Source of the DNA: JBLIDK01 sp047632595 | GTDB taxonomy: Bacteria > Bacteroidota > Bacteroidia > Sphingobacteriales > Sphingobacteriaceae | Reading direction: 5' to 3' | Length of the DNA: 64,000 nt | NCBI GenBank assembly: GCA_047632595.1 | Contig: JBLIDK010000002.1 | Coordinates: forward strand, 1 to 64,000 | Shown here: positions 43,491 to 52,466 of the stretch, piece by piece | Layout of the letters: every line of letters begins with the position of its first letter | How positions within the stretch are numbered: position 1 is the first letter of the stretch | Made by a program: the position numbers and the translations under genes | The notes under the pieces: model-generated | Databases searched by the model: none | Seen by the model: the letters and a program-made list of their open reading frames with translations, nothing else | Told to the model about the DNA's origin: nothing

Positions 43491-44852
43491 ATGGCTAAAA
43501 CAAAAAGTGCTTTTTTCTGTCAAAACTGTGGTAATCAGTCGGCTAAGTGGGTTGGGCAATGTAAAAGTTGCAATGAGTGGAATACGATGGTGGAAGAGGT
43601 TTTAGAAAAGGAGACTAAAAATGCCATGCCAATCAAAGCTGGAGCGCACACTAAACCACAACCTAAGCTTTTGCAGGATGTTGAAACTTCCTCTACTTTT
43701 AGAATTCCAGTTCCTGATGAAGAACTCAGTAGAACACTTGGTGGTGGTATTGTACCTGGCTCTTTAGTGCTTTTAGGTGGCGAGCCCGGCATTGGAAAGT
43801 CCACGCTTTTATTGCAATTAGCAGTGAGGCTTAAAGAAACGAAAGTCTTATATATTTCAGGTGAAGAAAGTGCACAGCAAATTAAAATGCGTGCAGAGCG
43901 TCTATCAGTTGATGGTAACCAATGTTATGTATATACCGAAACCAATACGCAACACATTTTTAAGGAGCTGGAAAAAGTAGAACCTCAATTGGTGGTTATC
44001 GATTCTATTCAAACCTTACACTCAGGTTATGTAGAATCTGCTCCAGGCAGCGTTTCTCAAATACGGCAATGTGCAGCCGAATTAATGAAATATGCTAAAC
44101 TCACCAATACTCCTGTTTTTATTATTGGGCACATTAATAAAGATGGAGCAATAGCTGGTCCGAAGTTATTAGAACACATGGTGGATACCGTTTTGCAATT
44201 TGAAGGGGAGAGGCATTACGATTATAGAATTTTGCGGTCAATAAAAAACAGATTTGGTTCTACAGCAGAGCTTGGAATTTACCAAATGCAGGGCAATGGT
44301 TTAAGAGAAGTAAGTAACCCTTCTGAGATATTAATATCTTCCAATTCAGAAATACATTCAGGTATAGCAATTTCAGTTACTTTAGAAGGACAAAGACCCT
44401 TACTAATTGAATCACAAGCCTTAGTAAGCACAGCAGTTTATGGAACACCACAACGTGTTTCTACAGGTTTTGATACTAAAAGGCTAAACATGTTGTTAGC
44501 AGTTCTAGAAAAACGCTATGGCTTTCCTTTAGGTGGAAAAGATGTGTTCATAAACATTACCGGAGGCTTAAGAATTGAAGATCCTGCTATAGATTTAGGA
44601 ATGATGTGCGCTATTATTTCCTCTTCAGAAGACATTATTATTCCTAAAGAAGTATGCTTTGCTGGTGAAGTTGGGCTAGGGGGAGAAATTAGAATGATAA
44701 ATAGACTTCCAGATCGGATTAAGGAAGCCGAAAAACTTGGCTATAAGAAAATTTTTGTACCTCAAAGCAAGGACAATATTAAAGACAACTTTAAGATAAA
44801 AGTTTTGGAGTTTGGGAATATTCAGCAAGTGCTAGAGGAGTTATTTGGATAA
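43491..44852 (+). CDS. radA: DNA repair protein RadA
   Basis: A 453-residue RadA, the RecA-related helicase that drives branch migration at recombination intermediates. The N-terminal zinc finger uses Cys10, Cys13, Cys24 and Cys27. Walker A GGEPGIGKST is at 96-105, the RadA-specific KNRFG motif is at 252-256, and a Lon-like C-terminal domain follows (NITGGLRIEDPAIDLGM, CFAGEVGLGGEIR). All parts are intact. It is divergent from hutU. Confidence 0.96.
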   Translation: MAKTKSAFFCQNCGNQSAKWVGQCKSCNEWNTMVEEVLEKETKNAMPIKAGAHTKPQPKLLQDVETSSTFRIPVPDEELSRTLGGGIVPGSLVLLGGEPGIGKSTLLLQLAVRLKETKVLYISGEESAQQIKMRAERLSVDGNQCYVYTETNTQHIFKELEKVEPQLVVIDSIQTLHSGYVESAPGSVSQIRQCAAELMKYAKLTNTPVFIIGHINKDGAIAGPKLLEHMVDTVLQFEGERHYDYRILRSIKNRFGSTAELGIYQMQGNGLREVSNPSEILISSNSEIHSGIAISVTLEGQRPLLIESQALVSTAVYGTPQRVSTGFDTKRLNMLLAVLEKRYGFPLGGKDVFINITGGLRIEDPAIDLGMMCAIISSSEDIIIPKEVCFAGEVGLGGEIRMINRLPDRIKEAEKLGYKKIFVPQSKDNIKDNFKIKVLEFGNIQQVLEELFG

Positions 44853-44873
44853 ATGGCACGAGTTTAGATTTAA

Positions 44874-45251
44874 AATCTAATAGTTGTAATCCTCAATAGC
44901 TGTAAATTTTGGCCGCAATTATGGCGAACTACTACAGTTTGCGATTTTCATACGGAAACATCCACTGTAAGCATTGATATTTATTATTTCGGTGTTGAAT
45001 CAAAGGCTAATGAATTAACAATGAATGTGTATCCTAACCCAAGCAATGGAGAGTTTGTTGTTAAATTAGGTGAAAATGTCGTTAATCCAACAGTTGAAAT
45101 TGTTGATTTACAAGGAAGAGTAGTGTACAACAATGCGCTTTTTGGTTCGATAAATGAAATTCCATTAAAGATTCTTATTGTCAAAGGAAATTTTGTGATA
45201 AAAGTTACAACCAATGAACAGCAAGTGATTAAAATGATTACAATCTTGTAA
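44874..45251 (+). pseudogene. 3' remnant of a T9SS cargo gene
   Basis: The open frame has no start codon until 45021, yet runs without stop from 44874. Its last 75 codons encode a near-complete T9SS sorting tail (LTMNVYPNPSNGEFVVKLG, VEIVDLQGRVVYNN, GNFVIKVTTNEQQVIKMITIL). No signal peptide or cargo domain precedes it, and radA ends only 21 nt before. This is best read as the end of a deleted secreted-protein gene. The alternative, a real 76-residue protein, is unlikely, because such a tail without a signal peptide could not reach the T9SS. Confidence 0.65.
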
Positions 45252-45276
45252 GTGAACTAAAAATCACTTATATTTG
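45246..45276 (+). promoter_or_regulatory. Promoter of the rimP-nusA-infB operon
   Basis: TTG at 45246-45248, a 20-nt spacer, and TATATTTG at 45269-45276, a full match to the Bacteroidetes TTG/TAnnTTTG promoter. The predicted start near 45283 gives a leader of about 60 nt before rimP. The -33 element overlaps the stop codon of the T9SS-tail remnant. Confidence 0.65.
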
Positions 45277-45301
45277 CACTTTATTCGGCGTATTAGAATA
45301 G

Positions 45302-45330
45302 AAAAAGAGGGGACCTAGTCCCCTCTTTTT
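45302..45330 (+). terminator. Leader hairpin with U-tract ahead of rimP (attenuator candidate)
   Basis: A perfect 13-bp stem (45302-45314 with 45318-45330, 3-nt loop) with a GC-rich core and five T at the end has the form of an intrinsic terminator. It lies downstream of the promoter and only 11 nt before the rimP ATG. It must therefore either attenuate the operon, end a very short transcript, or terminate leftover reading from radA. Confidence 0.75.
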
Positions 45331-45341
45331 GATTAAATAGA

Positions 45342-45806
45342 ATGAACAAAACGGAAATAGAACAGTTTACTAAAAACATTGCTGAGACTCAATTAGAGGA
45401 CTCAGAATTTTATGTTTTGGATGCGCGAGTTCTACCAAAAAACAGAATTGTTGTCTTAATTGATGGCACTACAAGCGTACCAATTGAAAAGTGTTCGGTA
45501 GTTAACCGTGCTCTTTCACAGGAGTTTGATGAACAAGATGTTTTTGGTGAGTTTCCTTTTACGATTGAAGTGAGTTCTGCAGGTATTACTAATCCACTAG
45601 TGGATATTAGACAATACCACAGACACCAAGCAAAAGTGATGAATGTTTTATTAACTAATGGCGAGCGAATAAAAGGAAAGTTTTTAGGCGATAATGAAGG
45701 GTTGTTAACATTTGAAACAATACCATCAAAGAAAAAGCCAGAGACTGTAGAAATTTCCATTAAAATGGAAGAGATTAAAGAGACTAAATTGGAAATAACC
45801 TTTTAG
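45342..45806 (+). CDS. rimP: Ribosome maturation factor RimP
   Basis: A 154-residue RimP, needed for 30S subunit assembly. The two-domain layout is visible: an N-terminal alpha/beta domain (FYVLDARVLPKNRIVVLIDG, PIEKCSVVNRALSQEFDEQDVFGEFPFTIEVSSAGITNPL) and a C-terminal SH3-like domain from about residue 90 (QAKVMNVLLTNGERIKGKFLGDNEGLLTFE). It is first in the conserved rimP-nusA-infB operon. Confidence 0.95.
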   Translation: MNKTEIEQFTKNIAETQLEDSEFYVLDARVLPKNRIVVLIDGTTSVPIEKCSVVNRALSQEFDEQDVFGEFPFTIEVSSAGITNPLVDIRQYHRHQAKVMNVLLTNGERIKGKFLGDNEGLLTFETIPSKKKPETVEISIKMEEIKETKLEITF

Positions 45807-45823
45807 TAAATTATAAAAAACAA

Positions 45824-47059
45824 ATGTCAAGTATTAACCTTATTGATTCGTTCCAGGAATTCAAAGAATTCAAGAATATTGACCGACCAACAATGATGAA
45901 GGTGTTGGAAGATGTCTTTCGTAGCATGCTTCGTAAAAAATATGGCAGTGACGAAAACTTCGATATTATCATCAACACCGAAAACGGTGACCTTGAGATG
46001 TACCGAAACCGTATGATTGTTGCTGATGGTGAGGTGGAAGATGAAATGTTAGAAATCAGTTTATCTGAAGCTCAAAAAATTGAAGAAGATTTTGAAGTAG
46101 GTGAAGATGCAATTGAAGAGGTTAAACTTGAAAACTTTGGTAGACGTGCGGTTCTTGCAGCTAGACAAACACTTGTTTCAAGAATTCTTGAGCTAGAGAA
46201 AGACGACATCTACAAAAAATATAAAGACAGAGTTGGTGAAATCGTAACTGGTGAAGTTTACCAAGTATGGAAACGTGAAATTCTTTTATTAGATGATGAC
46301 GGTACTGAAATATTACTTCCCAAAAGTGAACAAATACCAGCGGATTATTTCAAAAAAGGAGATACTGTTAGAGCAATTGTTCTTAAAGTAGAAATGGTTA
46401 CAAGCAGTCCTAAAATTATTGTTTCTCGAACTTCACCAATCTTTTTAGAAAGATTATTTGAAATGGAAGTTCCAGAAGTGTTTGACGGACTTATTACCAT
46501 TAAAAATATTGTTCGTGAGCCAGGTGAAAGAGCTAAAGTTGCAGTGGAAAGCTACGATGATAGAATTGACCCAGTAGGAGCATGTGTTGGAATGAAAGGT
46601 GCGCGTATTCATGGTATCGTTCGTGAGTTGAAAAATGAGAATATTGATGTAATTAATTACACAAATAATGTTCCTTTATACATTCAACGTGCATTAAGTC
46701 CGGCGAAAATTTCGGATATTAAGCTTGACGAAGAAAAATTAGTTGCTAGTGTATACCTAAAACCAGATCAGGTTTCTCTTGCAATTGGTAAAGGTGGACA
46801 TAACATTAAGTTAGCTGGAAAGTTAACAGGTTATGAAATTGACGTATACAGAGAAACTGATGGTGTGGATGAAGATGTTGATTTAGATGAATTTTCTGAT
46901 GAGATTGAAGCGGCATTGCTTGACGATTTGAAAGCAGTTGGTTTCGACACAGCAAAAAGCGTATTAAAGTATAACTTAGAGGAACTAGAAGATAAAACTG
47001 GTTTAGACAAAGATAAACTGCTGAAAGTAGTAAATATCTTAAGAGCTGAATTCGAATAA
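45824..47059 (+). CDS. nusA: Transcription termination/antitermination factor NusA
   Basis: A 411-residue NusA that binds RNA polymerase and the nascent RNA to control pausing and termination. It has the N-terminal polymerase-binding domain, an S1 domain (about 135-200: GEIVTGEVYQVWKREILLLDDDGTEILLPKSEQIP) and two KH domains (DPVGACVGMKGARIHGIVRELKNENIDVI and VSLAIGKGGHNIKLAGKLTGYEIDVY). It lacks the C-terminal acidic repeats of E. coli NusA, as usual in this phylum. Its position downstream of a terminator-like leader makes feedback control plausible. Confidence 0.96.
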   Translation: MSSINLIDSFQEFKEFKNIDRPTMMKVLEDVFRSMLRKKYGSDENFDIIINTENGDLEMYRNRMIVADGEVEDEMLEISLSEAQKIEEDFEVGEDAIEEVKLENFGRRAVLAARQTLVSRILELEKDDIYKKYKDRVGEIVTGEVYQVWKREILLLDDDGTEILLPKSEQIPADYFKKGDTVRAIVLKVEMVTSSPKIIVSRTSPIFLERLFEMEVPEVFDGLITIKNIVREPGERAKVAVESYDDRIDPVGACVGMKGARIHGIVRELKNENIDVINYTNNVPLYIQRALSPAKISDIKLDEEKLVASVYLKPDQVSLAIGKGGHNIKLAGKLTGYEIDVYRETDGVDEDVDLDEFSDEIEAALLDDLKAVGFDTAKSVLKYNLEELEDKTGLDKDKLLKVVNILRAEFE

Positions 47060-47108
47060 ATCTAATAGAAACCAAGAGTTAAGTAAATTATAGTATAGAA
47101 AGGATTAC

Positions 47109-50066
47109 ATGTCAGACAAACAATCGGTTAGATTAAGTAAAGTAGCCAAAGAGCTAAATATTGGTGCATCTACAATTACCGAGTTTTTAGCAGGAAAAGG
47201 TCATGAGGTTGAGAATAAACCAACGACTAAAATTGCGGGAGACTTGTATGATCTTCTATTGAATGAATTTCAGGATGAAAAAGTCCTAAAGGAAAAATCG
47301 CAAAAGGTTAACATTGGTAAAGTTGAACGCGAAAACGTTGAAATTGATGAGAACGACCATTCTAGGCCTCATGCCAAGAAGGAAGATTCTCAGGAGTTTT
47401 TGATTAAAAACGTTACAACTAAGTCTTTTACTCAAAGTGAAGACAAGCCAGCTGTAAAACCACAGGCTAAACCTGTTGAAACACCAGCGGATAAACCAAC
47501 TTCTAATGTTAAAGTAATAGGTAAAATAGATCTTAATGCTAAACCTAAGAAAAAAGAAGCACCTGTAGCAGAAACGCCTAAGGTTGAAGAGAAGAAAGTA
47601 GAAGAAGCTCCAAAAGCTGAAACTAAAAAAGAGGAAGCGCCAAAGGTTGAAGAGAAAAAAGTAGAAGAGACACCAAAAGCTGAAGCTAAGAAGGAAGAAA
47701 CTCCACCTAGTGAGGAAAAGGAAACTCCAAAAGTAGTGGCCAAAGCAGAGCCTACTAAAGAAGTGAAAGCTGAAGAGAAACCGAAAGAAGAGGTTAAACC
47801 AGCAGCCGAAACTGAAAAGAAAGTTGAAGAATCTACAGAGGTTAAAAAGGAAGAAGCTAAACCAGCTGCAAAAGTAGATCAAACTATTAGAGCTCCTAAA
47901 AACAAACTATCTGGCCCAAACATTATTGGTAAAATTGTATTACCAGAAAAGCCAAAACCAGTTGCATCTTCAAGAAAAGATGCTGAAGCTGAAAACAAAC
48001 GTAAACGTAAACGTAAACGTACAGATGGACCAGGAGCAACTCCAGGTGCGGGCACTGCAGGCACTGCAAGACCAGCATCTGCAGGTAACGACAGGCCAAG
48101 ACGTCCGGCACAAAGAGGTAAGTACAGCAAACCTGAACCAAAAGGAGAGTTAACTGATAAGGAAGTACAAGATCAAATTAAGGCTACTTTAGCTCGTTTG
48201 AGCGGTGGAAGTAAACAAGCCAAAGTATCGAACAGAGCAAAGTATAGAAAACAAAAACGTGATGACGTTGCTTTAAACATTGAAGATCTTCAAAGAGCAG
48301 CGGAGGAAGAAGAAAAATTCATCAAGGTTACTGAGTTTGTAACTGTTTCTGAGTTAGCAAACATGATGGATGTTGGTAGTACCGACGTAATTTCAGCTTG
48401 TTTAAGTTTAGGAATTATTACTTCAATCAACCAGCGACTTGATGCAGAAACGTTATCTATTGTTGCAGAAGAATTTGGTTTCAATGTTGAATTTGTAAGT
48501 GCTGATGTTCAAGAATCAATTATTGAAGAAATTGAGGATGATCCTAAGGATTTAGTTCCTCGTGCACCGATAGTAACCGTAATGGGTCATGTCGATCACG
48601 GTAAAACATCATTACTTGATTACGTAAGAAATGCAAATGTAATTAAAGGTGAAGCGGGTGGTATTACTCAACATATTGGTGCTTACGAAGTAATAGTGCC
48701 AGGGGATAAACGCATTACATTTTTAGATACTCCTGGTCACGAAGCCTTTACTGCCATGAGAGCAAGGGGTGCCCAAGTAACTGATATTGTTATTATTGTA
48801 ATTGCAGCTGATGATAGAGTGATGCCTCAGACTAAAGAGGCCATTAATCACGCACAAGCAGCAGGTGTTCCAATGATATTTGCTTTAAACAAAATTGATA
48901 GAGAAGGTGCAAATCCAGATCGTATCAAAGAAGAGTTATCAGCAATGGATCTTTTGGTTGAAGAATGGGGTGGTAAATACCAATGCCAGGAAATTTCGGC
49001 CAAAGTAGGTACAAACGTTAATGAGTTGCTTGAAAAAGTATTACTTGAAGCTGAATTACTAGAACTAAAAGCAAATCCTAATAGACTAGCAAAAGGAACA
49101 GTAGTAGAAGCAACATTAGATAAAGGACGTGGTATCACTACTACTATTCTTGTTGAAACAGGTACACTAAAAGTAGGAGATCCAATATTAGCAGGTTGCT
49201 ACGCTGGTCGTGTAAAAGCGATGTTTAATGAGCGTGGTGTAGCTGTTCAAGAAGCAGGACCATCAACGCCAGTTCAAATGCTTGGCATGAGTGGAACTCC
49301 TCAAGCTGGTGACAATTTCCATGCAATGGAAACGGAACAAGAAGCGAAGGAAATTGCAAACAAGAGAATGCAATTACAACGTGAACAAGGTTTACGTACT
49401 CAAAAACACATCACTCTTGATGAAATTGGAAGACGTCTTGCAGTTGGAAACTTTAAAGAACTTAACGTTATTGTAAAAGGTGATGTGGATGGTTCTGTGG
49501 AAGCACTTTCTGATTCGTTAATCAAACTTTCTACTGAAGAAATTCAAGTGAACGTTATTCATAAGTCAGTAGGTCAAATATCTGAATCAGATGTTTTATT
49601 AGCAACGGCTTCAGATGCGATTATTATTGGTTTCCAAGTTCGTCCTAGCCCAACAGCTAGAAAACTTGCTGAAAACGAAAAAATTGATATTAGACTTTAC
49701 TCTATTATCTATGCAGCTATCGAGGAATTGAAATCGGCAATGGAAGGCATGTTATCGCCAGAAATTAAAGAGGAAATTACTGGTAATGTAGAAGTTAGAG
49801 ATGTATTCAAAATTACCAAGGTTGGAACCGTTGCAGGTTGCTATGTATTAGATGGTAAGATTGCAAGAGACAGTGAAATACGTTTAATACGTGATGGAGT
49901 TGTTGTTTACACTGGAGAAATTTGGAATCTTAAACGTTTCAAAGAAGATGTGAAAGAAGTTGCAACTAGTTATGAGTGCGGATTGAGTATCAAAAACTTT
50001 AATGATATTAAAGTTGGTGATGTTCTTGAAGTGTACAAACAAGTAGAGATACAAAGAACCCTTTAA
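47109..50066 (+). CDS. infB: Translation initiation factor IF-2
   Basis: A 985-residue IF-2, the GTPase that places initiator tRNA on the ribosome. The N-terminal 370 residues hold an IF2_N-like helical motif (VRLSKVAKELNIGASTITEFL) and a long low-complexity region rich in Lys, Glu, Pro and Ala. Near residue 492 the G domain begins (GHVDHGKTS, DTPGHEAF, NKID), followed by the beta-barrel and C-terminal domains. AAAGGA lies 4 nt before the ATG. The low-complexity stretch creates long antisense frames that are not genes. Confidence 0.97.
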   Translation: MSDKQSVRLSKVAKELNIGASTITEFLAGKGHEVENKPTTKIAGDLYDLLLNEFQDEKVLKEKSQKVNIGKVERENVEIDENDHSRPHAKKEDSQEFLIKNVTTKSFTQSEDKPAVKPQAKPVETPADKPTSNVKVIGKIDLNAKPKKKEAPVAETPKVEEKKVEEAPKAETKKEEAPKVEEKKVEETPKAEAKKEETPPSEEKETPKVVAKAEPTKEVKAEEKPKEEVKPAAETEKKVEESTEVKKEEAKPAAKVDQTIRAPKNKLSGPNIIGKIVLPEKPKPVASSRKDAEAENKRKRKRKRTDGPGATPGAGTAGTARPASAGNDRPRRPAQRGKYSKPEPKGELTDKEVQDQIKATLARLSGGSKQAKVSNRAKYRKQKRDDVALNIEDLQRAAEEEEKFIKVTEFVTVSELANMMDVGSTDVISACLSLGIITSINQRLDAETLSIVAEEFGFNVEFVSADVQESIIEEIEDDPKDLVPRAPIVTVMGHVDHGKTSLLDYVRNANVIKGEAGGITQHIGAYEVIVPGDKRITFLDTPGHEAFTAMRARGAQVTDIVIIVIAADDRVMPQTKEAINHAQAAGVPMIFALNKIDREGANPDRIKEELSAMDLLVEEWGGKYQCQEISAKVGTNVNELLEKVLLEAELLELKANPNRLAKGTVVEATLDKGRGITTTILVETGTLKVGDPILAGCYAGRVKAMFNERGVAVQEAGPSTPVQMLGMSGTPQAGDNFHAMETEQEAKEIANKRMQLQREQGLRTQKHITLDEIGRRLAVGNFKELNVIVKGDVDGSVEALSDSLIKLSTEEIQVNVIHKSVGQISESDVLLATASDAIIIGFQVRPSPTARKLAENEKIDIRLYSIIYAAIEELKSAMEGMLSPEIKEEITGNVEVRDVFKITKVGTVAGCYVLDGKIARDSEIRLIRDGVVVYTGEIWNLKRFKEDVKEVATSYECGLSIKNFNDIKVGDVLEVYKQVEIQRTL

Positions 50067-50081
50067 TTTCGTTCTAATAAG

Positions 50082-51299
50082 ATGAGCCTTCTTAGCAAAT
50101 TTGTTGATCATAGAAAGGTATTCGTTATTGGCTTATTATTAATAGCCGTTGGACTTCCTATTTCCCCACTTTTAATAAGTGTTGGTCAAATAATTCTTGT
50201 AATTAATTGGGTAATTGAAGGAAATTTCAAGAACAAGATTGAGAGTTTAAAGGCTTTAGATACTGGTTTGCTGGTGTATCTTGGGATATTTGCAATACAT
50301 ATTTTTGGACTTACCTACACTGAAAATTGGTCCTACGCCTTTCACGACCTCAAAATAAAGCTTCCATTATTAATTTTGCCCTTGGTTATTGGTACTTCTG
50401 CATGGATAAAAAGGAAGGAATTTGAACTCGTTTTAGTAGCCTTTATATCTGCAGTTGGATTCTCTACTCTAGCTAGTTTATTAGCTTTTTTAGGGTTTTT
50501 AGATGTTCCGATTAATGATATAAGAAATATTTCGATTTTCATTTCACATATTCGCTTTAGCTTAATGATTTGCTTAAGCTTCTTCTTTACATTATATTTC
50601 ATTAAACGCTACCATTATCATTTTAACGATTATCTAGCGTATATCTTGGGAATTATAGCACTTTGGTTCTTAGTGTTCTTAGGGCTCCTTGGTGCGCGAA
50701 TTGGCTTTGTTGGCCTAATGGCCTCATTAGTAGTTTTAGCAAGTTATTACACTTATAGGTCAAGCAGAAAACTTGTAGCTATTCCAATTTTTTCTTTAAT
50801 TCTAATCTTTCCTATTGTAGGCTATTTCTTTGTTCCAAATGTACAGTACCGTGTAAATGAATTGATAACAGAATATGAAGACATTAAACAAGGCGAAAGT
50901 GCAAATGGTAATAGCATTCAACAGCGTTTGATGTATTGGGAGTATGCCTCTGAGATCATTAAAATGAACCCAATACTAGGAGTTGGAACTGGAGATATTT
51001 CAGATGCTTTTGTAAGTTATTATAGCGAAAACGAAACAGGACTGAAGCACAAATATAAATTACGAGCACATAATCAATACTTGTCAGTTCTTGCAACGTT
51101 TGGAATTTTAGGCTTACTTATATTCTTAATTGCCATTTTCCATCCTATTTACAAAGCCCACTATAGAATGGATATTTGGTTTACTATGTTCTTGATTATA
51201 ATGATGCTTTCATTCATAACAGAAGACACCCTAGAAACTCAATCTGGCGTCACCTTGTTTACGCTTTTCTATTCTATACTTTATAAGCGGGTGCCGTAA
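50082..51299 (+). CDS. O-antigen ligase/Wzy-like membrane protein
   Basis: A 405-residue polytopic protein with about eleven membrane helices. The Wzy_C-type loop is recognisable around residues 270-345, between late helices: QRLMYWEYASEIIKMNPILGVGTGDISDAF and then the conserved RAHNQYLSVLATFGILGLL, where the His is part of the family's active site. Such proteins ligate or polymerise undecaprenyl-linked glycans at the periplasmic face. It follows infB after 15 nt but has no functional link with it. It may complete the pathway of the glycan cluster at 28.8-40.1 kb. Confidence 0.8.
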   Translation: MSLLSKFVDHRKVFVIGLLLIAVGLPISPLLISVGQIILVINWVIEGNFKNKIESLKALDTGLLVYLGIFAIHIFGLTYTENWSYAFHDLKIKLPLLILPLVIGTSAWIKRKEFELVLVAFISAVGFSTLASLLAFLGFLDVPINDIRNISIFISHIRFSLMICLSFFFTLYFIKRYHYHFNDYLAYILGIIALWFLVFLGLLGARIGFVGLMASLVVLASYYTYRSSRKLVAIPIFSLILIFPIVGYFFVPNVQYRVNELITEYEDIKQGESANGNSIQQRLMYWEYASEIIKMNPILGVGTGDISDAFVSYYSENETGLKHKYKLRAHNQYLSVLATFGILGLLIFLIAIFHPIYKAHYRMDIWFTMFLIIMMLSFITEDTLETQSGVTLFTLFYSILYKRVP

Positions 51300-51500
51300 G
51301 TAGTTACAAGCTTTAAGCTGAAAGCTATTTGTCCAAAGTCTAAGGTTGAAAGTCTAAAAAATAGCCGAAAGTTACGAGCCACAAGCTGAAATTGTCAAGC
51401 TGTATGGCCAAGGTCCTAAAAACAAAAAACCCTATCCGATTAAACGAATAGGGTAAATTCTTTTCAATTTATGAGCTTTAAGCTTTAAGCTCGAAGCTTT
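51300..51500 (+). repeat. Degenerate AAGCTTTAAGC-type intergenic repeats
   Basis: Several related words recur between the two convergent genes: ACAAGCTTTAAGCTGAAAGCT near 51307, CACAAGCTGAAATTGTCAAGCTG near 51390, and GAGCTTTAAGCTTTAAGCTC at 51473-51492, whose outer arms (51473-51478, 51487-51492) are complementary. AAAGTCTAA also occurs twice near 51337-51357. Non-coding, probably remains of a small dispersed repeat. Confidence 0.5.
51429..51454 (-). terminator. Intrinsic terminator downstream of sucD
   Basis: A hairpin with nine pairs and one mismatch (51429-51438 with 51445-51454, 6-nt loop), followed on the reverse strand by a run of six T. It lies about 60 nt beyond the sucD stop, behind a short repeat tract. 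Confidence 0.75.
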
Positions 51501-51515
51501 TGACTTGAGGCTTTT

Positions 51516-52394
51516 TTAAACCGTCACACCCAATACCTCTGCCATTTTCTGACCAATGTAAGCTGGACTTTCAACTACGTGAATTCCACATTCTTTCATT
51601 ATAGCCATTTTAGCTTCAGCAGTATCTGCTTCACCACCAACAATTGCACCTGCATGGCCCATTTTACGACCTTTAGGAGCAGTTTGACCTGCAATAAAAC
51701 CAACTACTGGCTTTGTTGAATTTTCCTTAATCCAATAGGCTGCTTCTGCTTCCATACCACCACCAATTTCACCAATCATGATGATACCTTCAGTTTTAGG
51801 ATCGTTCATTAACAATTCAACCGCATCTTTTGTAGTAGTTCCAATAATTGGGTCACCACCAATACCAATACAAGTAGATTGACCCAAACCAGCTTTAGTA
51901 ATTTGATCTACGGCTTCATAAGTTAATGTTCCAGAACGACTAACAATGCCAATTGTACCTGGATTATGTATAAAGCCTGGCATAATACCAACTTTTGCTT
52001 CTCCTGGAGTAATAACACCCGGACAATTTGGTCCTACCATACGGCAATCTTTTGTAGAAAGATAGTTTTTAACAACTATCATGTCTTTTGTTGGAATACC
52101 TTCAGTAATACAAACTATAAGTTTAATACCAGCATCGGCAGCTTCCATAACGGCATCAGCAGCAAATGGAGGAGGAACGAAAATAATCGATACATCGGCA
52201 CCAGTTCCTTTAACAGCATCTGCTACTGTATTAAAAACTGGTCTGTCTAAGTGTTTCGTTCCACCTTTACCTGGAGTTACGCCACCAACAACTTGTGTTC
52301 CGTATTCAATCATTTGTTCTGCATGAAAAGTTCCTTCTTTTCCTGTAAAACCTTGAACTATAATTTTCGAATCTTTATTTACTAAAACGCTCAT
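51516..52394 (-). CDS. sucD: Succinyl-CoA ligase [ADP-forming], alpha subunit
   Basis: A 292-residue alpha subunit of the TCA-cycle enzyme that converts succinyl-CoA to succinate with nucleotide triphosphate formation. The phosphorylated histidine is His247 in GHAGAIVGGEAD. The CoA-binding start (KIIVQGFTGKEGTFHAEQMIEYGT) and GPNCPGVITPGEAKVGIMPG are intact. The beta subunit gene sucC is not adjacent. A good promoter lies directly upstream and a terminator follows, so it is a single-gene unit. Confidence 0.96.
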   Translation of the reverse strand: MSVLVNKDSKIIVQGFTGKEGTFHAEQMIEYGTQVVGGVTPGKGGTKHLDRPVFNTVADAVKGTGADVSIIFVPPPFAADAVMEAADAGIKLIVCITEGIPTKDMIVVKNYLSTKDCRMVGPNCPGVITPGEAKVGIMPGFIHNPGTIGIVSRSGTLTYEAVDQITKAGLGQSTCIGIGGDPIIGTTTKDAVELLMNDPKTEGIIMIGEIGGGMEAEAAYWIKENSTKPVVGFIAGQTAPKGRKMGHAGAIVGGEADTAEAKMAIMKECGIHVVESPAYIGQKMAEVLGVTV

Positions 52395-52417
52395 TTATTC
52401 TGCTTTTTGAAGAGGTA

Positions 52418-52448
52418 CAAAGCTAAGATTATTTCAAAAATCTTGCAA
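52418..52448 (-). promoter_or_regulatory. Promoter of sucD
   Basis: On the reverse strand, TTG (52446-52448), a 20-nt spacer and TAGCTTTG (52418-52425) fit the Bacteroidetes promoter consensus. The -7 box ends 23 nt before the sucD ATG. Confidence 0.6.
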
Positions 52449-52466
52449 CGTTCTCTTCTTCTATCT

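Noticed and set aside
45021..45251. 76-residue T9SS-tail protein as a functional gene
   Set aside because: It has a sorting tail only, with no signal peptide or cargo. The frame is open upstream without a start, so it is better read as a gene remnant.
47286..47882. Long reverse-strand open frame (198 codons, Phe/Ser/Leu-rich)
   Set aside because: It is antisense to the low-complexity Lys/Glu/Ala/Pro region of infB. The composition is a by-product of that coding strand, and no start context or homology is visible.
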